A stretch of 33,174 nt of DNA from Dicyema japonicum (taxonomy: Eukaryota > Dicyemida > Rhombozoa > Dicyemidae), in contig RDEW01000013.1 in NCBI GenBank assembly GCA_011109175.1, forward strand, positions 1-33,174, given 5' to 3'. Of the stretch, positions 19,691-29,311 are shown piece by piece. The translations under genes were made by a program, and so were the position numbers. Under the pieces are notes generated by a model. The model was not told the origin of the DNA. It ran no database searches and was given only the letters and a program-made list of their open reading frames with translations. How positions within the stretch are numbered: the stretch's first letter is position 1; each line of letters begins with the position of its first letter.

Positions 19691-20104
19691 ATTAACATAC
19701 AGTTATGAATTGTTAGCACACATGGAAGGATTGAACCAATATAGCAGAATATCGTTGTATTTTTCGGGAAAACTATTTATTGGAATCGTTAGAATTCATT
19801 TCAAACAGATTTCGCTGTTAATCGGTAAATCATTAAGTAATAATAACAGAGGATATTATGAATTTGATTAAATCGTTCAGACGAAAAAAGACAAAATCTA
19901 AAAAAAAGTCACAATTATGTTCAGAAATTCGTTATATTGACTTTGATATAGAAGATCTTCCCAATATAGTATTATATTATTTAATATTTAGTCAATTTCA
20001 GGTTGTTCTGNTGGTGTGCATGGTTGATTCTGTTAAACGAAGCATTAATTTTTAAATAACTAAACCCGTACCATGCATCCTCTGGTAAATCAATAAACGA
20101 TGAT
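19691..20104. other. Unresolved join between SSU and LSU pieces, with an N at 20011
   Basis: AT-rich sequence holding no 5.8S, ITS or first half of the LSU that I can recognise. Just after the N, GGTGTGCATGG may echo the GGTGGTGCATGG of the 18S 3' domain. The open frame across 19858-20055 contains the N and has no coding support. Confidence 0.45.
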
Positions 20105-21485
20105 AAAGGAATTCGGCAAAATAGATCTGTACCTTCGGTAGAAGGAATGGCTATACGGGTTGAGTCTATATTGTTCTATTTCTGTTAATCCAGTTTGATA
20201 TTCCTTGATATAGAAGGGGTAGAACTGGCATTAAAAAGCCGTAGCCTTTGACGGTTTTTACGCAGTGTGATTTCTACCAGTGCATTAATTTTAGCGTGAA
20301 GAGAATCATTTACGCACTGGTAGACGGCGGGAGAAACTATATGATTCTCGTAAGTTGTCCGAGTGCCTCGTAATTTAATTGATGACGCACATAAATGGAT
20401 TAACGAGATTTCCATTGTCCCTATCAGCACTCTAGCGAAATTACAGCCAGAGTAATGGGCCTGCGAAATAAGGGTGAATGACCCTTTTGCGCTTGAACTC
20501 TAGATTGGCATTGTAAGAGGACATTGATATAGTGTTGATGGGAATTGATCTATAGACGACAATTTGAAATCACTCCACAGTCATCTTCTTACTAATTTAT
20601 TAATGCTTTACTATCCGCCAGGAAGGTTATACCGCAAGCCCTAAATGGGTGGTTCAGATCCGAAAACAGTGTCATTTGAGAGTTTAGCTAGGGTGGTAAA
20701 TCTTCAAAACGATAACGAAGGTTCTAAAGGTGCGCTCAGGCGTAATAAAAATCTGGCATGGAGCGAAAATGTAAAAGTTTGCATTATTTGCATGTTCAGT
20801 TCGTATGAAAAACTCGAAAGCGTAACCTATCGATCCTTTTACTTTTAAAAACTTTAAGCTATAGGTCACAGAAAAATAACCACAGGAATACAATTGGCTT
20901 TTGGCGCCCGAGCGTACATAACAAAGGTGCTTTTTGATCTTTCGATGTTGGCTCTTACTATCATTTCAAAGCATAAATCGTAAAGTGTAGGATATTCACC
21001 TACTAACAGGGAACGTGAGTTGAGTTTAAACCATCGTGAGATAGGTTAGTTTTACTCTACTGATTTGGTGTCGTTGCAACAGTAATTCTGCAAATTACGT
21101 GAGGAACTGCAGAGTCAGAAATTTTATTCATGCACTTGACTGAAAAGTCAGTGGTGCGAAGCTATCCTCTTAAAGATAACTGGACGCATCTAAACTAGGA
21201 TCTTGACTGGAAGTAACGACATTGTGCAGTGCACTACTATAGAAAGAATATGCTTTTATCTTGGTATCGAGGTTTTCCCCAAAAGTATATGTGCTTCAAT
21301 ACATTGGTGGTGTACTCTAATCTTGGTTTAGGCATTCATTTGAGGCATTATTATTGATTATTAAACAGTGCAGTAAAATTAATTTATCAACAGATTTGTG
21401 TCTCTAATTGTCTAGAGTGCGATAGCTAGTGTGTTGGCTGTGTTATTCACACAAGATTTGGTTAGAGAGTATCACCTGTTATAAA
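20105..21485 (+). rRNA. Large-subunit (28S) rRNA, 3' half (domains V-VI), degenerate (pseudogene)
   Basis: Ordered landmarks of the eukaryotic LSU: GGCAAAATAGATCTGTACC near 20116, GCAGTGTGATTTCTACC at 20272-20288, GACGGCGGGAG at 20323, AATGGATTAACGAGATT at 20394-20410, TTTTTGATC and TTCGATGTTGGCTC at 20930-20956, AGGGAACGTGAG at 21008-21019, TCGTGAGATAGGTTAGTTTT at 21034-21053, and AGTCAGTGGTGCGAAGCTA at 21146-21164. Bases that never vary in working ribosomes are altered. The peptidyl-transferase loop (CACAGGGATAACTGGC in the gene) reads CACAGGAATACAATTGGC at 20881-20898 with two extra bases. The sarcin-ricin loop AGTACGAGAGGA reads ATTACGTGAGGA at 21094-21105. CTCTTAAGGTAGC is lost near 20345-20360. 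The 3' limit is approximate. Confidence 0.9.
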
Positions 21486-21828
21486 ACTTATAATAGAGTC
21501 AATACAACATGAAACAATTATCACTTCAAGTTTTGATTTATTATTATTTCAGTTTATGGCTATTTTTCCTGTATTAGTTGCGAAAACATCCAAAATAAGC
21601 TTTAAAATGTTTGATAATTCAAAGATGGGTGTTCCAATGGTTTATAAGATTCTTTGTGCGCCATGATTGGTGGTTACTTAGACGTGTTTTGATTCATCCA
21701 CGACGTTTGCCTTTTTGTTTCCTGAATGGTTTTATTATCCCGCTATTCAGCAGTTTTTAGGCCCTCAAAAGTTCTGGTTTTTATCCACCTAAGTAAGTTT
21801 TGCTGAACCACTCAATAACGCATTTTAT
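21486..21828. other. No recognisable gene
   Basis: AT-rich sequence between the LSU remnant and the tRNA-like element. No motif seen. Confidence 0.6.
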
Positions 21829-21898
21829 GGTCGGGTGGCGCAGTGCTACTAGTGACAATCCAAAATTATGAGATCCCTGTTCGAATCCTCTGCTGTCC
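21829..21898 (+). tRNA. tRNA-like element with A and B boxes (tRNA pseudogene or SINE head)
   Basis: Placing GGTCGGG at positions 1-7 puts T at position 8 and A at position 14. It also places GTTCGAATCC (21879-21888) as the B box at the right distance from the A box GTGGCGCAGTG. The acceptor halves GGTCGGG and GCTGTCC pair at about five of seven positions, but the T stem pairs poorly, so this is not a working tRNA. It is either a decayed tRNA gene or the head of a tRNA-derived SINE. No second copy is visible in the window. Confidence 0.5.
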
Positions 21899-22082
21899 AT
21901 TCGTTTGAAGGTTCCACGCAGGCTGTGAGTCAACTCGCCTGGAAATAACATGTAATAAATATTATTTTTCCACACTTCATATTAGGTATACGAGGATTAT
22001 GGAAGCAAAGATAGGATTTTCCCCCATGGAGTCCGTACATACGACCCCCTACTTGTTATGACAAATTCCTGAATGTGTGTAC

Positions 22083-22179
22083 ATTATTTATTTATTAAGC
22101 CCGGATACACCGAGAAAGAAGTAAAGTAAACAACTAATTAAGTGTATCCAGTTTCCACTTTTACAAAAATAGAGTCCAT
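22083..22179 (-). repeat. Dispersed retroelement 3' end, copy C
   Basis: CCCGGATACACCGAGAAAG, then AAGTAAA and AACTAATTAAGTGTATCC, then AGTTTCCACTT matches 3831-3900 closely, with the same GGATACAC/GTGTATCC stem-loop. It is preceded on the plus strand by a TTTA/TTA tail. The remainder of the family seen in copies A and B is cut off after about 22179, so only the minus-strand 3' end is present. Confidence 0.75.
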
Positions 22180-22850
22180 ATTTTTATTTTTTAAGCATTA
22201 TCATGTAAATTTACATCTAAACATTTAAGGCAGTATAAAAATTTGAGGGAGAATTTTTTAATCGACGTCTTTATGTTTTTCAAAGAAAGTTATAGCTTGT
22301 TTTCATTCAACTATTAAAAAATAATCGATAATAAAGAGGATTGCCTGTCCGATCTAGTATGCTGTACCAAAATGTACTTATATTTGATGTCCAACTTTTT
22401 TGAGATCTTCAACACGTATAATTCTGCTACGGAAAAAGTTGTTAAGACGGTTTCAGTTTATTTAATTTAAAAGAAAGTTAGTAGAACTGTTGTTGAAAAG
22501 AGAGTACTTTTGCTTTTCTGGAAAGAAAATTGTAGTAATCTGATTACCTTATTCTGGAAATTAGTGAAATATCTAGTCTTTTGTCATCTCCTTAGGTGGA
22601 ATCTTCTCTTGTAAAATTAGACTTGTGAAGATATGACAGGTTGATCTGAAATTGTACATTAAAAGTTTTTTTTTCCAATTCTAATGTCAACAATTCAACG
22701 CTTAAGGATCTTGATTACAATCTATTTGATATCGTCGGATTCTTTCGAACCATCATAATTTTTTCTCTGGTCGAATTTTGCACCCAGTCCGTCAATACGT
22801 TTGTTAGTGTAAAAGACATCATATTGTGGTGAAGCAGATTGTTCCTTTTT
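22180..22850. other. No recognisable gene
   Basis: AT-rich sequence with stops in all frames. No motif seen. Confidence 0.6.
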
Positions 22851-22855
22851 GTAAT

Positions 22856-22937
22856 ATTATTAATTATTTTATTAAATTTTATTTAAATTATTTATTTTAT
22901 TAAATATTAATTATTTTATTAAATTTTATTTAAATTT
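22856..22937. repeat. AT-rich short tandem repeat, two units
   Basis: A unit built on TATTAATTATTTTATTAAA followed by TTTTATTTAAAT occurs twice with a period of about 49 bases, giving a near-pure A/T tract immediately left of the repeat-protein remnant that starts at 22944. Confidence 0.7.
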
Positions 22938-22943
22938 ATTCTA

Positions 22944-23145
22944 ATTTTGCCTTTTGTGCAAGGAACTGGGAAACCCATTAAAGAAAAAGGTGCCCCATGC
23001 AGAGGAATTCGGATTGTTATAAAAAAAGTGCACGCCGATTGAATTTCTATGCAGAAAGAAGAGAAGGCGCTTCCGGAATGTGGTTTGGTCATCAGAAAAC
23101 CAGACGAAGAGAGTTCGGATGTTGTTGGAGGATGGGATCACTTAA
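22944..23145 (+). pseudogene. C-terminal end of an unidentified repeat protein, copy 1
   Basis: One frame reads CLLCKELGNPLKKKVPHAEEF, a stop, then KKCTPIEFLCRKKRRRFRN, and ends RMLLEDGIT with TAA at 23143-23145. A second copy at 29048-29238 has LCKELRNP, HEEEF, GTPIEFLCR and LLEAEIT with the same end, so this is a real protein-coding repeat and not chance. After the stop, a short stretch with a TAAATAAAT tail (23187-23195) follows, which suggests a retroelement 3' end. I do not recognise the family. The sequence is basic with a possible Cys pair. Confidence 0.6.
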
Positions 23146-23194
23146 TTAGTTAGTTGTGATCTATCTTTCTTGGTGTCTTGGAGTTAAATAAATA

Positions 23195-23476
23195 ATGGGA
23201 CCTAACCCCACAAGTGATAGTAGTTTTACGAGCTACCTCATTGTATCAACAAAATACATAAAGTCCAAAACAATTAATGGATGTATCAGATCGTTTGAAA
23301 CAGATCTACTTGAACATCGGAAGACTCTACAGACTCTAATAAAATACTACAGTAGCTCCCTCGAGGAATCAACACCGAGAGAATATGAGAGCCTTGATCC
23401 AATTGGTCGGGATCACTTAGTTACTTTTTTCGGTTTAACAGTGATCTTTGGAATTAATTTATTTTTAATTAAAAGG
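23195..23476 (+). other. Open frame of unknown nature
   Basis: The frame starting with ATG at 23195 runs to 23509 (104 codons). Its stretch LEHRKTLQTLIKYYSSSLEE looks helical and coding-like, and LDPIGRDHLVTFFG ends next to GGGATCACTTAGTTA, which resembles the terminal GGGATCACTTAATTA of the preceding repeat protein. It may be a third, more distant relative of that repeat. The final part overlaps the start of the Tigger remnant, so the frame is unlikely to be a true gene end. Confidence 0.25.
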
Positions 23477-24240
23477 CAGTTTACCCTCTGTTTCTCGCCA
23501 TTTTTTTAAAAAAATCCAATTTTACTAAGGAAATTCCATTGCTCGCCAAATACTACTTACTCGCCACGTTTTAGTATTAAAAATTAAAATTTATTATTTA
23601 AGAAGAATAATTATTCAAAATATTTATGCGGCGTGTCTTTTTTCGTAACATGAGGAAGTGTTCAAGATTATATCTTATGATCAACAAAAAATCATAAATT
23701 ATCTTATTGCACAACTCTCTCTAAGTTTAAGGCGTGTCTCAGAAATTTTTTCAACGCGTTTCAAAAATCAATTTCGAGACGTTCAATAAACAATCTTAAA
23801 TTGAAAAAGAAAAGATTCTTGAAATCAACCCAATTTATGGGACACGTTCTTGTTTTTCAAAACTCAGACATCAATTGATACTGAAATCATTACATGGATG
23901 TACTACATGGAATCAATTCGAGTTTGCCTCAATGATAAGATCATTTTATCGAAAGCAACTGAATTTGCTGCATTAAATGGACTCTGAATTTAAATCCAGT
24001 AAAGGATGACTGGCAAAGTTTAAAAAAGGCACAATGCAAAATTACAAATTTTCAAGGTTAATTGGGTTATACTGCGGATGAGTTTAATATGAAAATTGAA
24101 GACTTAAAAAAATTATCTTCTCAAAAATAAATATGCTTCGAAAATGTTTATGATGCTGATTTTTTTAATACATTGATTATTTCTAATACTCGCCAATTTT
24201 TGTTTGGTCCCAAAATGTATTAGAAAAAATTAATCGCCTC
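23477..24240 (+). pseudogene. Tigger/CENP-B-type transposase remnant
   Basis: The left boundary CAGTTTACCCTCTGTTTCTCGCCA resembles the CAGTAAAGTCTCTCGAATTCGCCA end of the element at 3021. The plus strand then gives an ordered transposase: RKCSRL and YDQQKIINYLIAQ with RRVSEIF near 23650-23760 (first helix-turn-helix); DTEIITWMYYMESIRVCLND and SKATEFAALNGL near 23870-23980, EFKSSKG and LAKFKK near 23990-24030 (CENP-B domain, the tryptophan again a stop); then KIEDLKKLSSQ, CFENVYDADFF near 24095-24165, corresponding to the YNaDE start of the DDE core. The rest of the core and the right inverted repeat are not recognisable. Several frameshifts and stops are present. Confidence 0.65.
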
Positions 24241-25650
24241 TTGATCCGTTTAAGTAACCACCAGGGAAATTAAATCGACCAATTAGTATTTATACGACTC
24301 ACTTTATCATCAATAATCTAAATAATAACATGAATGCTGAAACTGGTGATATTACAAAAAGACAATAGAAATTAAATCTGATTTTGTCTCTCAATTTCCA
24401 TGAAATTGGACTTTAATGCTTCAAATGTATTTGTTCCCATTTTAATGCTTCTTATGTATACTGAACAAAACGATGTTAAAATTCTTGGAACTCTTTACTT
24501 TATAGACACTGTTAGTTTTCAAATAAATCCATTCTACAAAAGTCAAGATATCGACAAGTTCAAATAAATTTACGAGACAATTTCTATGAAACTGGACTCA
24601 CTGATCTGCATGTAACTTATCCAAACTATCGGACCGAGCTTACAAGAAGTTCATCAATGCACAATTGGAGATATGATAAGCCATAATGTCAATATTAGTC
24701 TATAAACTCCCAGATTATATCATCACATAATAGAAAATATATAATATTCCCAGCTAATATGACATAAAATAAGCTGTTCAAAAATACGAAATCCAATATA
24801 CTGAAAAAATAAATTCTTCTTATAAATGTAAATATTATAGTTCATCGCAAACATAGAAGATTAGCACGGACATCGGGTTTATGCACAATAACTTTATCCT
24901 AATTATGGGGGTCTGTCATCAAAATGTCTAATAGTTTGACAATTATTTGGAATTACTGAATTTAACTGAGGTAGGTCTACTGAATATGACANACACTAGC
25001 GAAGTATGGCGATCCCCACCTGTATTTTTACAAAATGTTTTCACTGTACGAGCTCTCTTGCGTGGTAATCATGTGGACTTGAGAGATATCTTTGATGCAG
25101 AGCTTAGTGTACACTCCAGTATTGGAAGTTAATTAGAAATTTGAAGACGTTTCCTATATAGCTATTGATAGGAGCGATCACTCGGCTGTAGAGATAAGAA
25201 ATCGGCAGGACAATCCATTGTGAAAACGATTGGGAGGTAGTATAGCAGATTAATTCGTTCCACATACCCAATGATAACTCTACGTTTTTAATGGTTTGTC
25301 TACCGGAACATTCGTGAATGAGTCAGCTGAGAAGAGAAACCGATTTGTACTTGTCTTGTGATAATCTCGATACACTTGGATGATTTCTATGTATAACTAC
25401 TATATACTTCACCTAATTGAATAATATTTAACTTTGATGCCTCAGATATGCGGTATTTGTATCCTTTCCGTCTTTAGATTAAAGGATGAGAGGTATCTCG
25501 ATTGCTTAGCCAATCACTAGGCCATAATGGAACCTTTACTTTCATTGACATTTTTGTGACTAAAATTTCATTAGAATTTGCGGTGACCACTGCTGAATGA
25601 TCCAAAGGACAAGGATTCATGTGAGGCTAGATGGCTTCGAGAGCGTATCT
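24241..25650. other. No recognisable gene (about 1.4 kb)
   Basis: AT-rich; contains an N at 24992. The frame at 24947-25132 crosses the N and has no motif. This stretch includes whatever remains of the Tigger element's right side, if anything. Confidence 0.5.
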
Positions 25651-25701
25651 CAATAGCTATTATTATTATCAGCACTGCCGAGAACACATAAAAAACAAAA
25701 G

Positions 25702-28628
25702 TCAATTAAGGTTCCCTTGTGCCGCGCCGGCCACCCTTTGCACCAATCGCATCCAAAGGCCTCTCCGTTTCGCAAGATCTCTTAGTTCATCGAGGTCATC
25801 CATTGTTTTCAACTCCCTGCCTATGGCTTTTAGGTCCTCATTTAGCGTGATAGGTAAGGTTGTTCTAGGCCTTCCTCGGAATGATTTTGTTTTTTCCATG
25901 AAATATTCATCTATTACGTGATTTGCCGGGACATCCAGGTCCATCCTCAGAATGTGACCGAACAGTCTCCATCTCGATCTTCTGATTTCCATGGATAATG
26001 GTTCTGTTTTGCTCAACTTATATAATTGTTCGTTTTTGATCTTCATTTTGTAGTGAATATTAAGTGCCTTCCGAAGCATACTGCGGTCGAAACTGTCAAT
26101 AGACTCCATTGCCCGTTTAGACAAACCCCATGTCCCACAGTTATATATTAGGATGGGCACAACAAAGTATTTGTATATCATAAGCTTTATTTTTCCACAA
26201 AGTCTTCTTCCCGAACTCCATATTTTAGATAGGCTTCTGAAAGCACCAGATGCAAGGATTTTCCGTCGAGCTACATCTTCCTCGTCCCCAAGAGCGATCC
26301 GACCTTCTTATGTCTTCTCCACGTCTCGTCGGATATCCTCTCTGCACGGCTGAATGATGTAAATTCCGTTTTGTCAGTGTTTATCTTCAAGAACCATTTT
26401 TGGAAAATGTTAGGAAGATGTTCGTTTATGTACTTGAGAAATTCAGAATCATCCGATACAAAGTCCAGATCGTCTGCGTAAATCAACTCATAATATTGTC
26501 CTTTAATGGATAATCTGAAATCCCTCAGTGCAGCCTCAAGATAAATAATAAATAGAATAGGAGACAACGAATCCCCTTGTGGAACTCCCCGAGTGGTTTT
26601 AAAAAAATTGGAAGCGGTATTTCCGATTTTGACAGCCAGGTGAGTATCTTCTAGGAGCAAGGAAATAATTCTAACATCATCCGTGTCTAGAAATGTATTC
26701 AGAATGTTAATAAGTAGTCCCCTGTGTACAGAGTCGAATGCACGACTCATGTCGATCCCCAGAACTTCTATGCATTTTTTGTATTTCTGACATATAGCGC
26801 CAGACCATCTGTGCGTCCATACTATGTCGGCGGTTGATCTTTTTTCCCTGAAACCGCTTTGTCCAGGCGATAAGAATTTGTCGACTTTCCCTTTGATTCG
26901 ATTTAATACAATGATAGAGAGGGTTTTCCGTAAGACCGATAATAGAATTATTGGTCTTAGACTGTTTGCGGGACCTCTAGGTTTCCCAGGTTTTGGTATT
27001 GGAATTAGCCATCCTCTCCCAATTCCAAGATCGTTTTTGTCTTCAAATGCTTTATTGAGTATGATGGTGATTATTTCACCCAATTCAGTGGGTCCACATT
27101 TTATTAACTCTGCAGGTATATTATCAGGACCAGCCGCTTTCCTGTAGTTTAGTTTTCCTATTGCCTTGATAGTTTCCGCGATAATAATGGGGCAGTTAAG
27201 AGGAGCCGTTGATGTTATTGGAGATTTGTTTTCAATTTCTTGATTGTTAAAGATGTCATAGTAGTGTGAAGAGACTATGTTCGCCTTTTCAATAACATTC
27301 AATACTGATCGTCCATGTTGGTCGTGAATAACAATATTCCCTGGTCGTTTCTTTTTGCTAATAATCCGAATGGCTTTGAACATTTTGGATCCGTTCTTAT
27401 ATTTCTTGATTTCATCGACCTGTTCCTCCACTTCCTTTTTTACTTGATATTTTTGAAGTTTTTTGATTTTTGTTAAAATTGAGTTACGAACTATCCTTAG
27501 CTCTTTTTTTAGACTCGGTATATTTGAATTATTAATTCTAATCCTCAAATTCTTTTGTTCTGAAGATAAGTATGATATTTCTTCGTTGTTATATTTGAAT
27601 TTGTTTTTGTGAGTAGTCCCCAAAACCAACGACGCGGTATTCTTCATTGCAACTCCAACGTCATTCCACAAATCCTGTGCACTATTGTTTGTATTCATCT
27701 TGCTTAATTCCTTTCTGAGTTTTTCGCCATACTCTTTCATCTTTATTTCATTGCTTATTAGAGTTTCTGTATCCAATCTTTCGAATTCCGTTTTTCCATA
27801 TCTTCCAGGTTTGTACAAACTTCCCAAAGAGAACCGAGTGATCACCAATTTGTGATCACTTGATGTTTCAAGCCCATCGTATGATCTCGAGTTTCGTATT
27901 AGGTTTTTGTTCCTTCTTCTGCACAAGATATAATCAATTTGATTATATATTTTAATCAAGTTGCCATTTTTGTCCTTTCGTGAACCAGTCCAGGTAGTTT
28001 TATGTCTTGCTGGGTGTTCAAAAGCAGTGTTCGTAATAAATAAGTTGTAGGATTCGCAGAATTGAACCAATGAGACACCAGAGGAATTTCGACGATTCCG
28101 AGCATGTGATCCAATACAAGTCTCCCCATTCCGTACTTTACCAACTCTGGCATTCCAGTCTCCACCAATAAACGTCAGATATGACGACGAAAGTGAGTCA
28201 TATGTCCCTGTCAAACATGAGTAAAACGCACCAAGTTCTTCAGGATTGGCATCAGCCCGGACAGCGGTCGGAGCATAAACATTGACGATAGAAATAACAG
28301 AGTTGGGCTTTGTTCCAAACTTCAGTTGCATGACTGCAATACGATCCGAGACAGCCCATACGCGTGTCACACGGTCGTAAAGATCCCTGTGAACCGCAAA
28401 TCCAAGACCATAATGTCGGCAGTCAGAGTCCAAAGTGATCATGTAGTAATCATCAAATTTCGTAATAGAATATGCTGTAATCTTTGTCTCTTGAATGCAG
28501 CAAATACTGACACCATGGATAGATAAATCACGTGCGAGTTGATGTTTTTTGGTGATGAACTTCAAGCCTCGAGTGTTGAAAGTACCAAGAGAGAATGGGC
28601 AACGGGTAATTAAGCGCCAAGAAGACAT
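25702..28628 (-). CDS. RTE-type endonuclease-reverse transcriptase, one frameshift
   Basis: The ATG at 28628 (MSSWRLIT) is the first methionine after an upstream stop and begins a frame of 785 codons. The APE-type endonuclease fills about residues 13-280: FNTRG, QETK, NVYAPT, GDWNAR, DYILCRRR and SSDHKL supply the Asn, Glu, Asp and His catalytic set. The RT follows: KAAGPDNIPAELIK, PIPKPG, SGFREKRST, motif A GIDMSRAFDSV, motif B GVPQGDSLSP and motif C IYADDLD, all catalytic aspartates intact. The reading then breaks at a C-run on plus (26284-26287); the next frame continues without other damage through GTWGLSKRAMESID, RWRLFGHILRMD and GRPRTTLP to the stop at 25702. One missing base would explain the break. 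About 975 residues in total, normal for RTE. It is damaged or contains a sequencing error in a homopolymer. Confidence 0.92.
26284..26287 (-). other. Frameshift site in the RTE polyprotein
   Basis: Up to this run of four Cs (Gs on the coding strand) the frame is that of the RT; directly after it the frame one base off continues with GDEEDVARRKILASGAF and the C-terminal domain. The older RTE fragment near 18025 has the comparable RKILATIALKS, which confirms that the second frame is the ancestral one. Confidence 0.8.
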
Positions 28629-28671
28629 ATTTTCAAAGAGGGACGTCACCACCTCAACCAAAAATAGCTAT

Positions 28672-29047
28672 CGTCAGAAGAAACAACTTTTATTAAATTA
28701 TTATTAAATTTAGTAAATTAAAAAAATAATTATTAAAGAATATATTTTTGTAGGTAAATTTTAATATCGCATAAATCTCATATCAAAGTTAACTTTATCA
28801 GATTAATTTCAAAGTTCAATTCAAGGGCGTTGTATCCACATGAAAATAAGTGGCTTAATAGTAAATAAATATAGGAAAGAAAAACAATACGACCTTACGA
28901 AGACAGTTCATTTTAACCCCGTCGCGGTCGAAACCTCGGGAATTCTAAACCAAAATCCCTTTCTTACCCACATGGCGTTTGTTGAAAGCAAAAAGAAGGA
29001 GGGAGGCCGAGAATAAGGATGACTGATAGAACACAATCGTAGAAGGG
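28672..29047. other. No recognisable gene
   Basis: AT-rich stretch between the RTE target duplication and the repeat-protein remnant. No motif seen. Confidence 0.5.
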
Positions 29048-29238
29048 AATTCCTCCTTATGCAAGGAGCTAAGAAACCCATTCAGAGAAAGGGTGAGTCA
29101 CGAAGAGGAATTCTAAAGAAGGGCACTCCGATAGAATTCCTTTGCAGACACAACAAAAGGCACCTCAAGAATGCAGTTAGATCACTGATGGAACACTTAA
29201 GGATAGTTCGGGAGCTATTAGAGGCTGAGATCACTTAA
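29048..29238 (+). pseudogene. C-terminal end of an unidentified repeat protein, copy 2
   Basis: The plus strand reads SSLCKELRNPFRERVSHEEEF and then, shifted by one base, GTPIEFLCRHNKRHLKNAV, MEHLRIVRELLEAEIT, with TAA at 29236-29238. Each block has its partner in the copy at 22944-23145. Because this copy lacks the stop seen there and the other copy lacks the frameshift seen here, both derive from a protein open at these points. The function is unknown to me. A short LINE C-terminus is the most likely origin given the retroelement surroundings. Confidence 0.6.
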
Positions 29239-29311
29239 ATAGTTGGCTTAACCTTTAAGAACATTCTCTCCCTTGGGAAAGAAAAACTATGGCAGAATTT
29301 AACTTAAANGT

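Larger units (their letters stand above)
25652..28671 (-). mobile_element. RTE-type LINE, near full length, with 9-bp target-site duplication
   Basis: AATAGCTAT occurs at 25652-25660 and 28663-28671. Between them lies a 3002-bp minus-strand element (25661-28662) with a 5' leader of about 34 bases, one polyprotein frame, a 3' untranslated end of about 40 bases and a terminal ATAATAATA tract. A short 5' leader, no ORF1, APE endonuclease plus RT, and a 3' end of short tandem repeats instead of poly(A) are known features of RTE elements. The exact duplication and nearly intact frame make this the youngest insertion in the window. The simple-repeat tail leaves the inner TSD boundary uncertain by a few bases. 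Confidence 0.85.

Noticed and set aside
19858-20055. Open frame of 65 codons with a basic start
   Set aside because: It crosses the N at 20011 and lies inside the rDNA remnant.
20012-20060. 3' domain of 18S rRNA after the N
   Set aside because: GGTGTGCATGG resembles GGTGGTGCATGG, but the following bases match too loosely to annotate.
26824-27147. Plus-strand frame of 107 codons, and those at 25631-25921 and 28326-28526
   Set aside because: They are antisense shadows of the RTE polyprotein, which has clear domains.
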